Part shown: one piece after another, positions 37,101 through 49,001 of the stretch | How the letters are laid out: every line of letters starts with the position of its first letter | How positions within the stretch are numbered: the first letter of the stretch is position 1 | Source of the DNA: Cudoniella acicularis | Lineage: Eukaryota > Ascomycota > Leotiomycetes > Helotiales > Helotiaceae | Length of the DNA: 64,000 bases | Assembly (NCBI GenBank): GCA_013054445.1 | Contig: JAAMPI010000028.1 | Location: 1-64,000 of the forward strand | Direction of reading: 5' to 3' | The notes under the pieces: generated by a model | Told to the model about the DNA's origin: nothing | The model's input: only the letters and a program-made list of their open reading frames with translations | Database searches by the model: none | Position numbers and translations under genes: made by a program

Positions 37101-37511
37101 AACTTTTCCTTCTGGGCCTTGGTGAGCACTTTTCCATCGGCGCCCCGCTCGTCATCGCCTTCATCGCCCACTGCAGCTTTTGTTGCGACACTCTTGCCTT
37201 TTCCCTTCTTGTCGGGCAAGGCGAACTCGTCCTCTATTGATGCCTCAACCGGCGCCTTCTCAGTTAGATCTGGTTGTTCCTCGGCAGGTGGGTCCTCCCC
37301 TTCCACGAAGTCATCCGTTTGTTTTCCCTTCTTCTTCTTTTGCTTCTTCCGCATCATGGCCATTAATCCGCCAGCCGGAAACTCCTCTTCTGCATTTGCC
37401 TCTTCGGGTGTATCCTTCACTTCTGGTATGGCGGCGGCGGGGCGGGTATTTTCCCCCTAGCTCGGACTCCCAGTCATCAGCCTTCTTGTTATTCTTATTC
37501 TTTGGAGGCAT
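34169..37511 (-). CDS. FUN12: Translation initiation factor eIF5B (frame broken by two indels)
   Basis: GTPase that joins the ribosomal subunits at the end of initiation (bacterial IF2 homologue). Exons 37511-37064, 37008-36511, 36463-34464 and 34414-34169. N-terminal about 470 residues are Lys/Glu-rich and disordered, opening [19 protein letters not shown]. The G domain has [12 protein letters not shown] (about residue 477), DTPGHESF and NKIDR. C-terminal domains end in KLKPLFDIP. Two frame changes interrupt otherwise perfect homology: one extra base at a C5 run (37453-37457) between ESELG and ENTRP, and one missing base near 34330-34338 between KIEM and HQPTYGRH. The four exons sum to 3192 nt, exactly 1064 codons, because the changes cancel; the intended protein is about 1063 aa (yeast 1002). 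Most likely consensus errors, since this factor is needed for normal growth. Confidence 0.93.
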
Positions 37512-38514
37512 CGTGATCTGCGGGGTGGAAAAGAGGCGCTGGGGTTGCGGCGTAGTCGTGTGTTTGGAGGCCGAATGAGGGGAACGAGTCCTGATGTTGT
37601 GGTGCGCGGGAGGGCTTAATTATTGTTCGCCGCTCGAAAATTGTCTATCGCAGCTAGTGCTGCAATTCCAGGAGGACAGAAGCCAAGAAAAAAAAATATG
37701 AGATAGGCTCGTTGGGGAGATTTTCTTTGTAGAAGGAAAATGAATCGAAGAGTGAAGTTGAAGTTGGCGGGGCACAAAAGACATTGAATGTGCGGGCGCC
37801 CGAGAAGTGGCGCTAGAAACTAGTGTCCTGCAGCAATAATAAGCGAGCCTGGGAATCGCCCCCCTGTTCTTCCGGTTACCCCAAAGTTACTCACTTCTTG
37901 GTGGTACAATTGGGTTTCTTTAGCAGCAAAAATCACATTAAAATTAAAATTAGTTCCACTGCTTGGAGCTCCTGGACACTCTTGTGTCACGCAAGACTGA
38001 CTATTCCTCGTATTCATCGACTCATATGAGTCATCTGACATAGTGCTTGCCTGCTCCGTCTGGCAGACCTTGCCCTCACTTGGAGAATTGCAGGTTTTTG
38101 GAGTCGATAGTTGGAGTCATATTGTACCTGACAGCATACTTGCAGTCATGCGTGACATCACTTCAACAAGGTGTAGATGCTACCAAATAATAGTCCTGAC
38201 TTTGCTAGAGAACCCTATCATGCGAGACAAACGTCAACAACTTACAACAGCTACCGGTAATAGTCGGTTCCCCTTCTACTGCGCATTCGCTTGTACAAGT
38301 TTTGCTAGCACAAAATCCACTTGTTGCAACAAAATTTAGAAAAGCTGGTAATCATATTTTATTTCTCATTTCTCGGAAGTTACATAGGCTTTGCTGCTTT
38401 CACCCGAACGGCGCCTGGCCCTCCCCATCTCCAGGAGTTGGCCAATGTTGCACATCGAGGACTAAGAAGCCTGCTCTCTATCCCTCACACTAAATAATAA
38501 ACATCTAATACACA
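37512..38514. other. Intergenic, with a possible Cys-rich gene relic
   Basis: Upstream of eIF5B and downstream of the MMS1-type gene. On the minus strand two fragments, near 38246-38334 and 37820-38090, are Cys-rich (TSGFCASKTCTSEC; EGKVCQTEQ; SCVTQECPGAP), with a GTAAGT donor after the first. A TGA interrupts the most coherent join, and there is no room for a signal-peptide exon before the neighbour at 38515. I treat it as a possible decayed secreted-protein gene, not as a CDS. Confidence 0.35.
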
Positions 38515-41500
38515 TTACAGCACAGGCCGAAGCAAGAAATCCAAATCTTGATACGCTTGTTCCACATAGAAAAAGGCGGCAACATTCTCCCCTAGCATTC
38601 CCTGATGAAGTTCTTCCATCAACTCGGAAAATTTAGCGAAGATGCGGGTAGCATCAGCTGTATTCTGCCCAATTTTTAGAAGTCCTTCTAAGCTTTGGTC
38701 TTCTAAACAACGCTTCAAGATATCACCATCCACGTGCATCATAATTTTAGGATTTGTGACTGGTTCCAAGGGTGCAGTATCGTCCTTGTAGGTAAATTCA
38801 CAGACTTGAGATGATCTGATAGCCAAGTCGATCAAAAATCTTAGAAATTTCCAGGTTCGCTCCTCAAGGATAGTAAAATGGCTCAAGGACCCATCTATCG
38901 ACAAACCGAACAACTCTGGGCCGTTTGGAAGTCTTCGAGCAAGTGCATAACTTGTATCTGGGCGTAAAGCTTTCACGGGTCTAGAATCCAGTGAATTAGA
39001 GGTCCAGACTTGGTCCCAGATGGGTCGACACTTCCCAAGACGGAATCTGAGTATTGAATGAGGTAATTGTGCTTCAAATACTGTATCGAGAGTATCCGCT
39101 CTGGTGTCTTGAGTCGCCCATAACCCAGCTATTGAACAGTCCTTGTCTGATACGACATGTAAGGGTCGATCAGAAAAGCCCTCAATAACAGCGTGATGCA
39201 ATGTATTCCGAACAACTTGGTCTGCATGTGTATGTACAAGCTCTGAATCATCATCATCATCGGGGGTCACTAGCTTGATGACCTCAAGAGAGTGACAGTT
39301 CGTGAGTGCGTAGATATTACCGTTTTCATAGGTAAGGCTGGTGGCAGGCGAGGGAAGCTCATACTCGGCCACACGTTTGAATTTTTTCTCTTTCAGATCC
39401 AGAGTATCGCAGTACAAGTAGTTTCCAGAGCACCAAATGAGGCCGTCCGGAAATCCTACAACCGAGAATATGGGATCATCACATTTAAATTTATACCGCG
39501 TATAAAACCGAATCTTCGCTTTCGTTTTCTCTGGGCTATGCCCGTTTGATGAGTGGGTTTCAGTTCGAGGGGGACTTTTTTCGGGTGTGGCAGCAATAAT
39601 CAACAATCGTCCAGAGCTGGTGGAGACAATAATGAAGTGCCATGTTTTGCCGTCCTTCGAGTACGGCCATTCGAGTAAGTGGAATATTCTCTCGTTGGAA
39701 TGACCAAGACCTGATATATAATCCACCGGTTCTTTAGTCTTTTCGTCCCACGGAGCTGACAGGTCTTCGCTGGTGTCGTTGTCGATAAATCGTAGGGTGG
39801 TCCTTCCATCGACAATTGCGGCAACTATCAGAAGGTCAAGATAATGGGAATACAGCAATCGCGACGGGGTACCACCGATCTGCAGATGACGAGGAACGGC
39901 TTTTGCCTGTGTGCTAAATGCTGCAAGAAGAAGCTGAGATCCAGAAACCAGGAGAAGCCCTCCATCTGCACCACCTGATAAATTCGGTCGCAACCTTGCC
40001 ACAGAGTTTAATTCTGGCTGGTTAAGTTCCGGCCTAGATGCGTCCGTGAGCCAGATCTTATTGATGACCCAACTTGAAATCGACTCGCCAGTGGATGAAG
40101 TAGACGACAATAACTTGCTGGGCGTTAAGCCGAAGATATTCGAGTCACAAATAACGAAAAATAGGTTAGCCGAGGCCGAATGCTCATCCTTTCGGACGAG
40201 AACCTGACTTCCACCAAAACGATCGTACCGAGAGCTTAAGAGCTCGAAGGAGTTATTATCTACCTTCAAAGTGACCAACCATCCATTTCGTGTACCGCAG
40301 AGGATGGTAAAAGAGTGAGCGGACGTAGTAGCCACGCACACGCTAACAATTGCTGCCAAATGGATACTGTCCGTAGCGGGAATGATAAGTTCGCGAGTAT
40401 TTCCCTCTTGTATGCTTACAAAAGTGAGGACAACTAAGCTACCTCTCTCTTCTACAACAATGGCACAGAGGCCGTGGTCCACGAGGCAGATTCCAATACT
40501 TGTGACAATGTGTGAGAACTTCACCAGGGTCCGAACTTTTGCAGTGGGCTGGATATGAGAAATGTCATCAGTCTCCATAGCAAAGGCATGGCTTTGCTCT
40601 AGGATTTGAAGATACGTGGAATTGTCGACCATCGTGGTGAAGAGGACTAGGTCTTCGTGGACAACTGCTTTGTCTATGGCCGTACCGCATCCTAGAACAT
40701 CGGAGCCAAGACAAATTTCCATTATTTCATTTTTCTCATAGACATGGCTGCGTTTAGTTAGTCTAAAGTCTAGTGGAATGCAGTATGTCAGATTTTACAC
40801 TTACACATGGGCCCCATTCATTATCACTATCGATTCGTCCGTAACCTGTGTCGTGCGACTTCTGTGCATAGAAGCTGTAATGGTTCGATACCGAAGGTCA
40901 AACTTGGTTTCATTTTCATCCAGGTCTGTGATATTGTTGGCATCTCCGGATAGGCAAAGGACTGCTGACCGGCCTCCTAATGAAAGAAGGAAAAGAGACT
41001 CATCATCGGCGTCAAACGAGTCCAATGTTGGGCACAAAACCCAGGCGTCCATGATTGGCGTCCCATAGTCCATGACAAGTCCCAACTTGGCTTCAAAACC
41101 TCTCCGGAATTCAGTAATTGCACCTTTCACACCCTTACCCACACTGGCAAAGAGTTTGCCAGGTGTCTGCAGGGCATCTCTTTTACGATGGGGAATTGCC
41201 CACTTGTCCCTAAGGCCTTCAACTTGATGTGTGAAAGTAGTCGTGAGATCTGATGCAGGTGACCAATTCTGAATAGGTTCAGTGAAAAGGGGAGATCGTC
41301 TTGCTTGGAGCTGGATTGCAATTGATCAGTTATTTGTCATCATAAATGATACGCTAAAAGATATTCCACACAACCCCGAAGCCAGGTGCAAATTCTGCTC
41401 AACGAGAACTTACAAAATATGTCCCTCCAGCACCCGAGTCACCCCCGGTGACAAGAACATCACCATTTTTACTGCCGTAGTGCTTGTAATCGAGGTATGC

Positions 41501-43018
41501 TAATGCTGCACCACAATTGCTTTCGAGGTCACCGACGTTCATTTCGGCCTTGACAAAATCTGTGTCCTCAGAATCGATCTCAACAAACTTCACAATCCCA
41601 TCCTCCCGTACGATGTATATGTCATCATGGTGAATTGTGTAAGCTTCGCGTCTCGTAGGTCTGGCCCAAGCCGTCCATATAGGATTGCCTTTTCCATGGT
41701 GGAGCTTAGTTGGCGAATCGACCTTGCCGCTGAAGTCAGTGAACACCGGGTTACCTTCGAGAATACCATGACAAACACTCATGAAATTCTCGTAGATGAG
41801 TATGAATGAGGATTTGATCATCAGGGGGATAAGCAACAGCGGCATCCAGCGACGCTCCTCTAATAGATGTCCTCTGGTGCTATGTTGATGCACATTTTTC
41901 AGATCAGTCCCTGTTTGCCACTCATACACTTGCATTCGGGTCTTGCCTCTAATGATAACCAATACCAACAAAATGATATGCTCTTCGTCATCAGGGGACG
42001 GATGTAAGAATTCCATCTTTAAAATGACTCCTGGTACCGAGATATGTTTCTCAAATTCGACATGGCGTAGAGGATGTCCTTGCCGATAGTGCTGCGAAAG
42101 TTCTTCCCTAGAGTACAGTCCATATATGGCAAAGAGAGCCTCGGAACACCCGATGGCCATATATCGAGAACTTGGATCTATTGCGAGATGCATACCAGGC
42201 TGCAATCTCAACATCGGTTTTGGCACTCGATGGCGACCAGAGATGAATTCTAAATCCCCTGTTGCAGATTGCTGGAGCATCAAGAAGACGGAATCTCCGG
42301 TTTCTAATTGAAGAACTAGGATTTGAGGGGGCAGAGATAATTCCTTTCGAGGATAGTCCACTCCAAGAGTTTCTCCGACATCCATGGCCACATCATCTTC
42401 GTCTTCTTTGATGTACACACTCCCAATAGGGGAGCTTCTTTCTCTGTGGAAGACCTTCATCGACCCTACGACACGGGCGTTTCGAATCCGAGCGCCAAAA
42501 TTCTCTTTTCGAGCAACATCCCAAAGTTGCCTGTCTGGCCGCAACTCTTTGATCTGGACAAAATCATCCTACAAAAAATCAGTCTCAACACGTGGCAACA
42601 GAAGCATGTGAGCGTGATTCCAAAAGGACAATAGTCGGAATGTGTATCTTCGAAATGAACCTCTTTGGACAGATGAACAGAGAGTAACAAAGCAATCTTG
42701 GCATTTCTCGTCTGTAAAGCTCGCATATCATCTAGTGGTTGTAAAAAGAGAGCAAACATTAGAAGAAAGCTCTCTTACCCCAATGAAAGCAACATCATTG
42801 CGTTCGGAACTCCGAAGCCGCGCTGGCAGGATCCAGTGCACCAAAGGGCTGCGAATGACGGTCTGCGTCAAGATTCCATGGAACGGGGCTTTCTCAACGG
42901 CTAAGCGGGCCATGCTGGCTTCCTTTTCTTTTTGGTCGTAGTGTTGCAAGACAGCGTTGACAGTCATGGTCCCGGTAGTCCATTGTCCATTCACGAGGGT
43001 CCTCGTCTCGAAAGCCAT
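38515..43018 (-). CDS. MMS1-N / CPSF-A superfamily protein (Rse1/DDB1/Cft1-like)
   Basis: A 1377-aa beta-propeller scaffold of the superfamily that includes DDB1, Rse1 (SF3b), Cft1 (CPSF) and fission-yeast Rik1. Exons 43018-42779, 42568-41414, 41310-40805 and 40747-38515; all phases close. The N-terminus (MAFETRTLVNGQW, then RLRSSERNDVAFIG and FVQIKELRPDRQLWDVARKENFG) matches the MMS1_N region; the C-terminal part corresponds to CPSF-A. It is not obviously Rse1 or Cft1. Fungal members of this branch are often annotated only as MMS1_N-domain or thermotolerance proteins. Intron 1 is 209 nt, the longest in the gene. ATG 43018 was chosen over an upstream in-frame GTG at 43192. Divergent from the TBC gene, 705 bp apart. 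Confidence 0.85.
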
Positions 43019-43723
43019 GAAGGGCAGCCCACTCAGGCTGATGCCATACGGTGCAGTCGACTTCGAGTAGTGGGCACAGGCAACTGAGGCAAGGCTCCAC
43101 GGTGACACAAGACCAGCAGGAAGTCGAAGGTTGACACTCCGATACTCCCTATGGACAATCGTTTTCGGTTGGCAGGACAAAGAATCAAGCACGGCTGATG
43201 GTCGGTCTTCCGGATAATGTCAAGAGATCTGCCTCACTTTGCGGATCCGGAGCTGGGAGATGTGCGGAAGCAAAGAGCCCAGCCTTATACCTGCGAGGTG
43301 TTGTGGAAAAGTTCTGGAGGCAGGCGTGCAGCCTTGTAACGAGGCTGGATGTCACCTTGGGTATCGGTCAGTGGGCGGTGATCACCACGATCTGCGGGAC
43401 AACGCGATGCCCTCCGGCGACTCTGAGAGCGGGTTGGCGACGTGTTCCAGAGCCACGACGATGAATATCGCGAGCATCTGTCAGCGATCAACGCATGCGG
43501 CGTTGATTCGGACCTGACAGATCATTTTGTTGTGCCTTGCCCTGCTCACATGGATCACCTGCAGGAGAAACCATTTCGAGCGCGCGAGCGCGCTAAAAAC
43601 CACCGAAGCGCGAACCTGGAAGGGCAACAAACAGTATTCTTTCAACCTGGAATCTGTGGAATGCCGCCAAGTCCCCCCCATCGACTGTCATGAGAGACTC
43701 ATTCATGGACCACTGTCCTCGAT
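43019..43723. promoter_or_regulatory. Shared divergent promoter region
   Basis: 705 bp between the oppositely oriented starts of the MMS1-type gene and the TBC gene. Relatively G+C-rich. No gene recognised inside; frames on both strands are short and unlike any family. Must contain both promoters. Confidence 0.6.
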
Positions 43724-45058
43724 ATGGAGTCTAATGGAAGAGCTCCTGAGGAAAATGAATCGAATAGCGACCTTCCACAGCCTGGCTCGCCGGCGCGTAA
43801 ACACGGTATCGATGTTGATGGGAAAGCCTCGCAGATCCTCGATGCGTGCAAGTGGAAAGATATAGAAAAGTTGAGGGCTTTGGCGACCTCTACGGGAGGC
43901 CTAGTCTCTGACCACGTCCGGCGACAGGCATGTTCGTGCTACCGTGGAAGCTGGAAGTGCGCTGGATGAAGACTGATGTTCAATCGCAGGGCCCCTCCTC
44001 CTTGGGTTGCCGAGTCACGATGGTACTGAGGACGACACCCCTTGGAAACTGCTCCCCAAGCATCGCGACGAGGACCAGGTGCAGCTGGATGTTAACAGGT
44101 CGTTCATCTATTATCCAAATGGTGTGTCACTATTTTCCTGTTGTCACTTATCACATGGCGCTGACCTTTTCGCACAGACCAGTCCGACAAAGACCTCACC
44201 CGACGGAAAGAAGAACTATCCGAGTTGATAACAGAAGTTCTACGCCGTCAACCATATCTTTGCTATTTTCAAGGCTATCACGATATCTGCCAAGTATTTC
44301 TCCTGGTACTCGAACCATCAGCTCGTGCACCTACTGTCGCACGCCTATCGACTTTGCGAATTCGAGACTTTATGCTTCCTACTCTTGCCCCGGCGCTAGC
44401 CCAGTTGCGTTTGATACCAGCGATCTTAAATGCGGTCAATCCAGAACTTCGCAATCATCTCTCTCAGACTCAACCTTTTTTTGCCCTTTCCGGAACGTTG
44501 ACCATGTACGCCCATGACATCCAAGAGTATGGGGATATAGCTCGCTTGTTTGATGTCCTTCTGGCACGGGAATCTGTCTTCTCAGTCTATATGTTTGCTC
44601 AAATTGTACTTCAACGTTCGCATGAACTGTTTGAGACCCCGGCTGATGAACCGGAAATGCTTCATTCGATACTGTCTAAACTTCCCAAGCCGCTGGATCT
44701 TGAGGCTTTGATACTTGGCACGGTGGATCTATTTAAGAAGTACCCTCCAGAGCAATTGAAGCCTTGGCGCTCAATTTCACATTGCAGCGTTCTAAAGACG
44801 GCACGCTGGCAAGATCAGATTTTAAACCAATCACTAGATGATGGCGAAGCGTATTTTAAGAGGCAAGTCAGAGAGCTAGAGTGGGCACAGAAAAGAGATA
44901 AAGCTTTCAGGACGATTTGGAAATATCGAAAACCTGCCAGCACGATTGGACTGGCTGTTGTTGTAGGAGTACTGTCTTATTGGCTTCGAAAGTCGTCGAT
45001 AATGTCGGAGGTCTTTGAGGGATTGAGGAGGCAATGCTACCGTTACCTGTATCACTGA
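43724..45058 (+). CDS. TBC-domain Rab GTPase-activating protein (Gyp8 / TBC1D20-like)
   Basis: Rab GAP that by family acts on Ypt1/Rab1 at the endoplasmic reticulum. Exons 43724-43931, 43990-44121 and 44178-45058, 406 aa; introns of 58 and 56 nt, both in phase 1. The catalytic pair is present: arginine finger in QVQLDVNRS (IxxDxxR-like, about residue 107) and glutamine finger in CYFQGYHD (YxQG). The C-terminus has a single hydrophobic segment (ASTIGLAVVVGVLSYWL), the tail anchor typical of the Gyp8/TBC1D20 class. The last exon restores the conserved RRQPYLCYFQGYHDICQV-type region. Tail-to-tail with VPS52, 79 bp apart. Confidence 0.88.
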
Positions 45059-45137
45059 GTGTACCATTTACATGGCTGTATTATTTTTGGGATATAGATA
45101 CAATGGGACTGTGAGGGTACTAGATAGACTAAATTCC

Positions 45138-47254
45138 TCATGAACCCTCAAACGCCGTTTTTAAGCTCTCGAAATGTTCTTGTTGTTCCAGGGCAAGCTT
45201 CCCATCTACATCTCCTATGATTGTCAGAATCAAAGAATAGTTGTTGTATAGGAAGCGCTCCCTCTTCCTTGCGTCACCAAAACTTTTGCTTGTTTTGGTA
45301 AGAAACGCTTCAATCTCACTTCGGAGTCTGATCAAACTTGTTGAGACAGGTTCATCATCCCCTGCTTCTGTGCTTAAGGCTAATATGCCCTGCATGAACT
45401 GTCCAAAGCGCTGCGTCATGAAGTGTGGAGCTGCGGATTGTTTTGCCTGCTCCGAGGCCGACTGTTTGCGGGTCGAAACTCCATTTGTAACGGTTCGTAC
45501 CGAATCACAATGTTGATCCATGATCTTTTGGAACCGCGGCCACAAAAGCATGCTAGTGCCATTGATATATCCATCAACAGCCGGTATTTTACGACGCTGA
45601 AGCTCAAACGCTAAATGCTGATTTAGCCTCACACAGAGTAGTAGGCCCAGGCAATCAAATGTTTCATGAACCAAAGACTTAGTGAGACCATGGCCGAGGG
45701 CAAACGTTGGTTCGAATATGTAATTGAAATGCCGCGAGATCGTAGCGAAAGAGAGAGCAGGCGAGAAAAAGGTGGTGAGAAACGAGTACTCCGCTGAAGC
45801 ATTATCAACCAAAGCAAGATTGAAATTACGGAAAGGAAACTCGAGATAATGTGTCGATTTGTCTTCCTCTGCTAGAAATGAAGAGAGCGCCGTCTGATTG
45901 GAGGTTTTCAGAAGGTCAATTCGACGACCTAGATTGAAGGTATCATGTGGCGGGCCGGTGTTTTTGGGCCCAGATAAAATGGTCGTTTTCCGAGTTCCAT
46001 CATCCTGGCCAAGAACATCATGTTTATCCAGCACATGAAGCTTGATCTTCTCGAGAGCTTTTTCATAACGTGTGAATTGATTCAAAAAGTACCACCGCAT
46101 GGTGTTCATGTAAGCCTGCCCAATCTCTTCCGCTAATTGCGGATGGTGTTTGTGTAGAAAGGCATACAGATCTTTATACCTTATGAAGTGCTGCTGTTGG
46201 ATAATTTGGGCATTAATATTGGGCGAGCGAAGTGCTTTGATTTGTGCCACCAGAAAATCCCTAATTCTTTCAAGAGCCTAAGTCTAGTTAGCGAGTTTAT
46301 TGGGGCTGTACGAGGACGCTTCACCTTATTAATGAGATTTTCTAACAAGGGCTTAAGATCCCCAATTCCCTTGATGTTTCTGTATTCCCTCGACTTCGAT
46401 TCCATTGCTTTGGACCGTTTTTCGACCTCTGCCAGAGCTCTGACCCAAGCTTCATCAATCACACCTTCAACGATCTTTTTCACAGCTGCCGGCGAAACAC
46501 TGATTTCCTCTACAACAGGGCCAAGTCCATTTTCAACTAGTTTTCTATTCTCTAGTCTCACGCTTAGAGCAGAGGAACGGGCCTGTAATGTCTCTATTTC
46601 GGTCGAGACTGCTGAAAGGTCGTTTTGAAAGCTAGTCAAATTTATTTCAACCGAGTTCAGCACATCATCGCAAGCACGTATCGACCGATGGAGATCCTCA
46701 AACTTGTCTTTCTCTCTCTCAACTAGCGTGATTATCAGCATTGTGCAAATTGTATGCATGTGAATGTACATACATTCTTCAACGGTCTGGGAATTATGTA
46801 CATGTTCTTTTATAGCAAAAGGAGGTTTGCCCGAGGCTATTTCTCGTAGGCTTAAACCTTCAAAATCGAGATCCGCTTCCACTCCATAGTCGATAGTATT
46901 TTTGTCCCCGTGGGAACCAACTCCTGACTTCGGAGCCGATCCAGTGCTTCCGGGTCCCACCAGCCTCTCGAGGACCTCTAATGGATCTGGCGCCTCTACG
47001 GCGGTGACTCCTTGCTTGAGACCTGACCCATTCGGCCTTTTCGATGATGCCAACAATGAAGTTGTGGAGTCGTTTGATATCAAGGACAGCGATGATGATC
47101 GTGGATTAAAGCCGGGCCTTTGGGCAGCGGAAGACGGTGCTAGATTGCTGGATCTGCGAGGTGCTGGAGAATAGGATCGGTTCGCTGCTGGTGGCGGGGA
47201 GCCAGAGGGGGTCGCGGCAGGCGTAGAATGCCCCGACAAACGGTCGAGCCACAT
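45138..47254 (-). CDS. VPS52: GARP complex subunit Vps52
   Basis: Subunit of the Golgi-associated retrograde protein tether that captures endosome-derived vesicles at the trans-Golgi. Exons 47254-46774, 46722-46325 and 46277-45138, 672 aa. Residues 1-120 are Ser/Pro-rich and disordered. Then comes the conserved DFEGLSLREIASG, the coiled-coil start FEREKDKFEDLHRSI, and a long helical body with IRDFLVAQIKALRSPN and QHFIRYKDLYAFL. Intron 1 is 51 nt, a multiple of three without a stop, so intron retention would stay in frame; the splice sites (GTATGT, CTAG) and family alignment favour removal. Head-to-head with eIF5A. Confidence 0.92.
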
Positions 47255-47695
47255 CTCTCAGTGCTCGTCGTTATATTTCCCAGACCTCTCTCTGTCTTCA
47301 GCGCAGTGATTCAGGCGTGCCAATTACTCGCAGAATCATGGTCAATGGTCGCAGCCGGTGCAAGGTACTCACGCTGGAGGAGTCAGCCTTGTGTAAAGGC
47401 GACGAAGCGGCGGTCGAAATGAAGCGTATGGAGAGCCTATTCACAGAACAAAAAGGCCTGGACGTTAGTAATATTAGCTTGCGATTCGTGACCCACTTTT
47501 GCCTTTGCCCACTTAAACACGTGATATATTTAGCCTGCTTCTTGCCCACATCTTTTCGAAGATTGCATTTATTCTCGAGTTCCCAAGTTAGCACCAGCCC
47601 AACATCACCCTGTTCATTCTCTCTTTGGTCTTTTCGACTGCAACTCGCGCATACTTCCTCTTCAACCCCATCTTTACTTCGCAACTTCATCCAAG
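47255..47695. promoter_or_regulatory. Divergent promoter of VPS52 and eIF5A
   Basis: 441 bp between the two start codons. The eIF5A side is pyrimidine-rich (CT tracts around 47560-47680), a common feature of strong fungal promoters around the transcription start, and ends in a good initiation context (CCAAGATGG). Confidence 0.6.
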
Positions 47696-48435
47696 ATGGC
47701 GGACGACGCGCAGGTAAGAATTTGTCCAAGCACCCACCCCGCACGCGCCCCACCATCCGATGGGCGCATGCTCAAAGATTTCGAGATTCATCACTTTTGG
47801 CACATCTTTTGGCGGAATAGAGGCTGACGGAATGCCGCCAACAGCATGAGCACACTTTCGAGTCCGCCGATGCCGGCGCCTCGTCCACTTTCCCCATGCA
47901 ATGCTCTGCCTTGAGGAAGAACGGCTTTGTTGTGATCAAGAACCGCCCTTGCAAGATCGTCGATATGTCGACCTCCAAGACTGGCAAGCACGGTCACGCC
48001 AAGGTCCATCTTGTAGCCATTGATATCTTCACCGGCAAGAAGCTCGAAGAACTTTGCCCCTCCACCCACAACATGGACGTCCCCAACGTTACTCGCAAAG
48101 AATACCAGTTGGTGAGATTCCCAGACAAGTTTAACTTGAGGCACCGCTGACAACTGGTTCTTCAGCTCGATGTTTCTGACGACGGATTCCTTTCCTTAAT
48201 GGCCGATGATGGTGAGACTAAGGATGACGTTAAGGTTCCCGATGGAGAAGTTGGAGAGAAGATCGACAAGCTCTTCACCACTGAGGAAAAGGACACCAGT
48301 AAGTTACTACTTTACAAATATCTAAGAACTCGGAAAGAGCAGCTTTGCTAATGACGTATTTACGCAGACGTCATTGTTCTCACGGCTATGGGTGAGCAGG
48401 CTGCTATTGAAGCCAAGGAGGCTCCTCGCGGTTAA
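47696..48435 (+). CDS. Translation factor eIF5A (hypusinated)
   Basis: Elongation/termination factor that relieves stalled ribosomes. Four exons (47696-47713, 47845-48111, 48166-48298, 48368-48435) give 161 aa, the normal length. Exon 1 encodes only six residues (MADDAQ) and is followed by a 131-nt intron. The hypusine loop [16 protein letters not shown] is intact, with the modified lysine at about residue 54. The KOW-type N-terminal domain and OB-fold C-terminal domain are complete, ending EAKEAPRG. Yeast paralogues are HYP2 and ANB1; only one copy is seen here. Confidence 0.95.
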
Positions 48436-49001
48436 ACACATCAATTTCACGACTTCTGCATCGACCTTGTTGTCAGCAATGGCATACCCTCTTTGTTTGT
48501 AGGCCCTCGGCTTGGAGGACACTCTGCTGTGTGGATTCTTAGGACTTTTAGGACCTGCATTCTAATGGTCGCTGCGTTGGAGGGCTCTATCTGGACATTT
48601 GATATTACTGGTTATGTCTCCTCGGCTTTGCGAACATCATCTTCCTTTGGTCACACTCGATGCTGCATGATCACACTTGGCCGGCGTAGTCAAAAAGTGG
48701 ACTTGGAATGTGGCAACAACATCTCCTGTAGAAATTGATGTTTTTCTGATCCTTATTGAATTCTCATACGAATTGCTCTTGCCGTACCCTGAAAACCCAT
48801 ATTCCATACCCATGAGCCCCTTAGCCCTTGAAATCGATATTGAATGTTTTGATTTATGACATGTGACCTCAATTAGGTGGTCTAACGTCTAAAAGCTTCT
48901 AAATAAAGTTTTGACAGCCCCCGGTGCAGGTACAGGCAACAAGCGCATAAAAATCCACACCAATAAGATTAACTCCCAATTGTGATCAGCAGAAATCTTA
49001 G
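48436..49001. other. Intergenic between eIF5A and RRN7
   Basis: 566 bp with the 3' region of eIF5A and the promoter of RRN7. No gene recognised. Confidence 0.55.
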
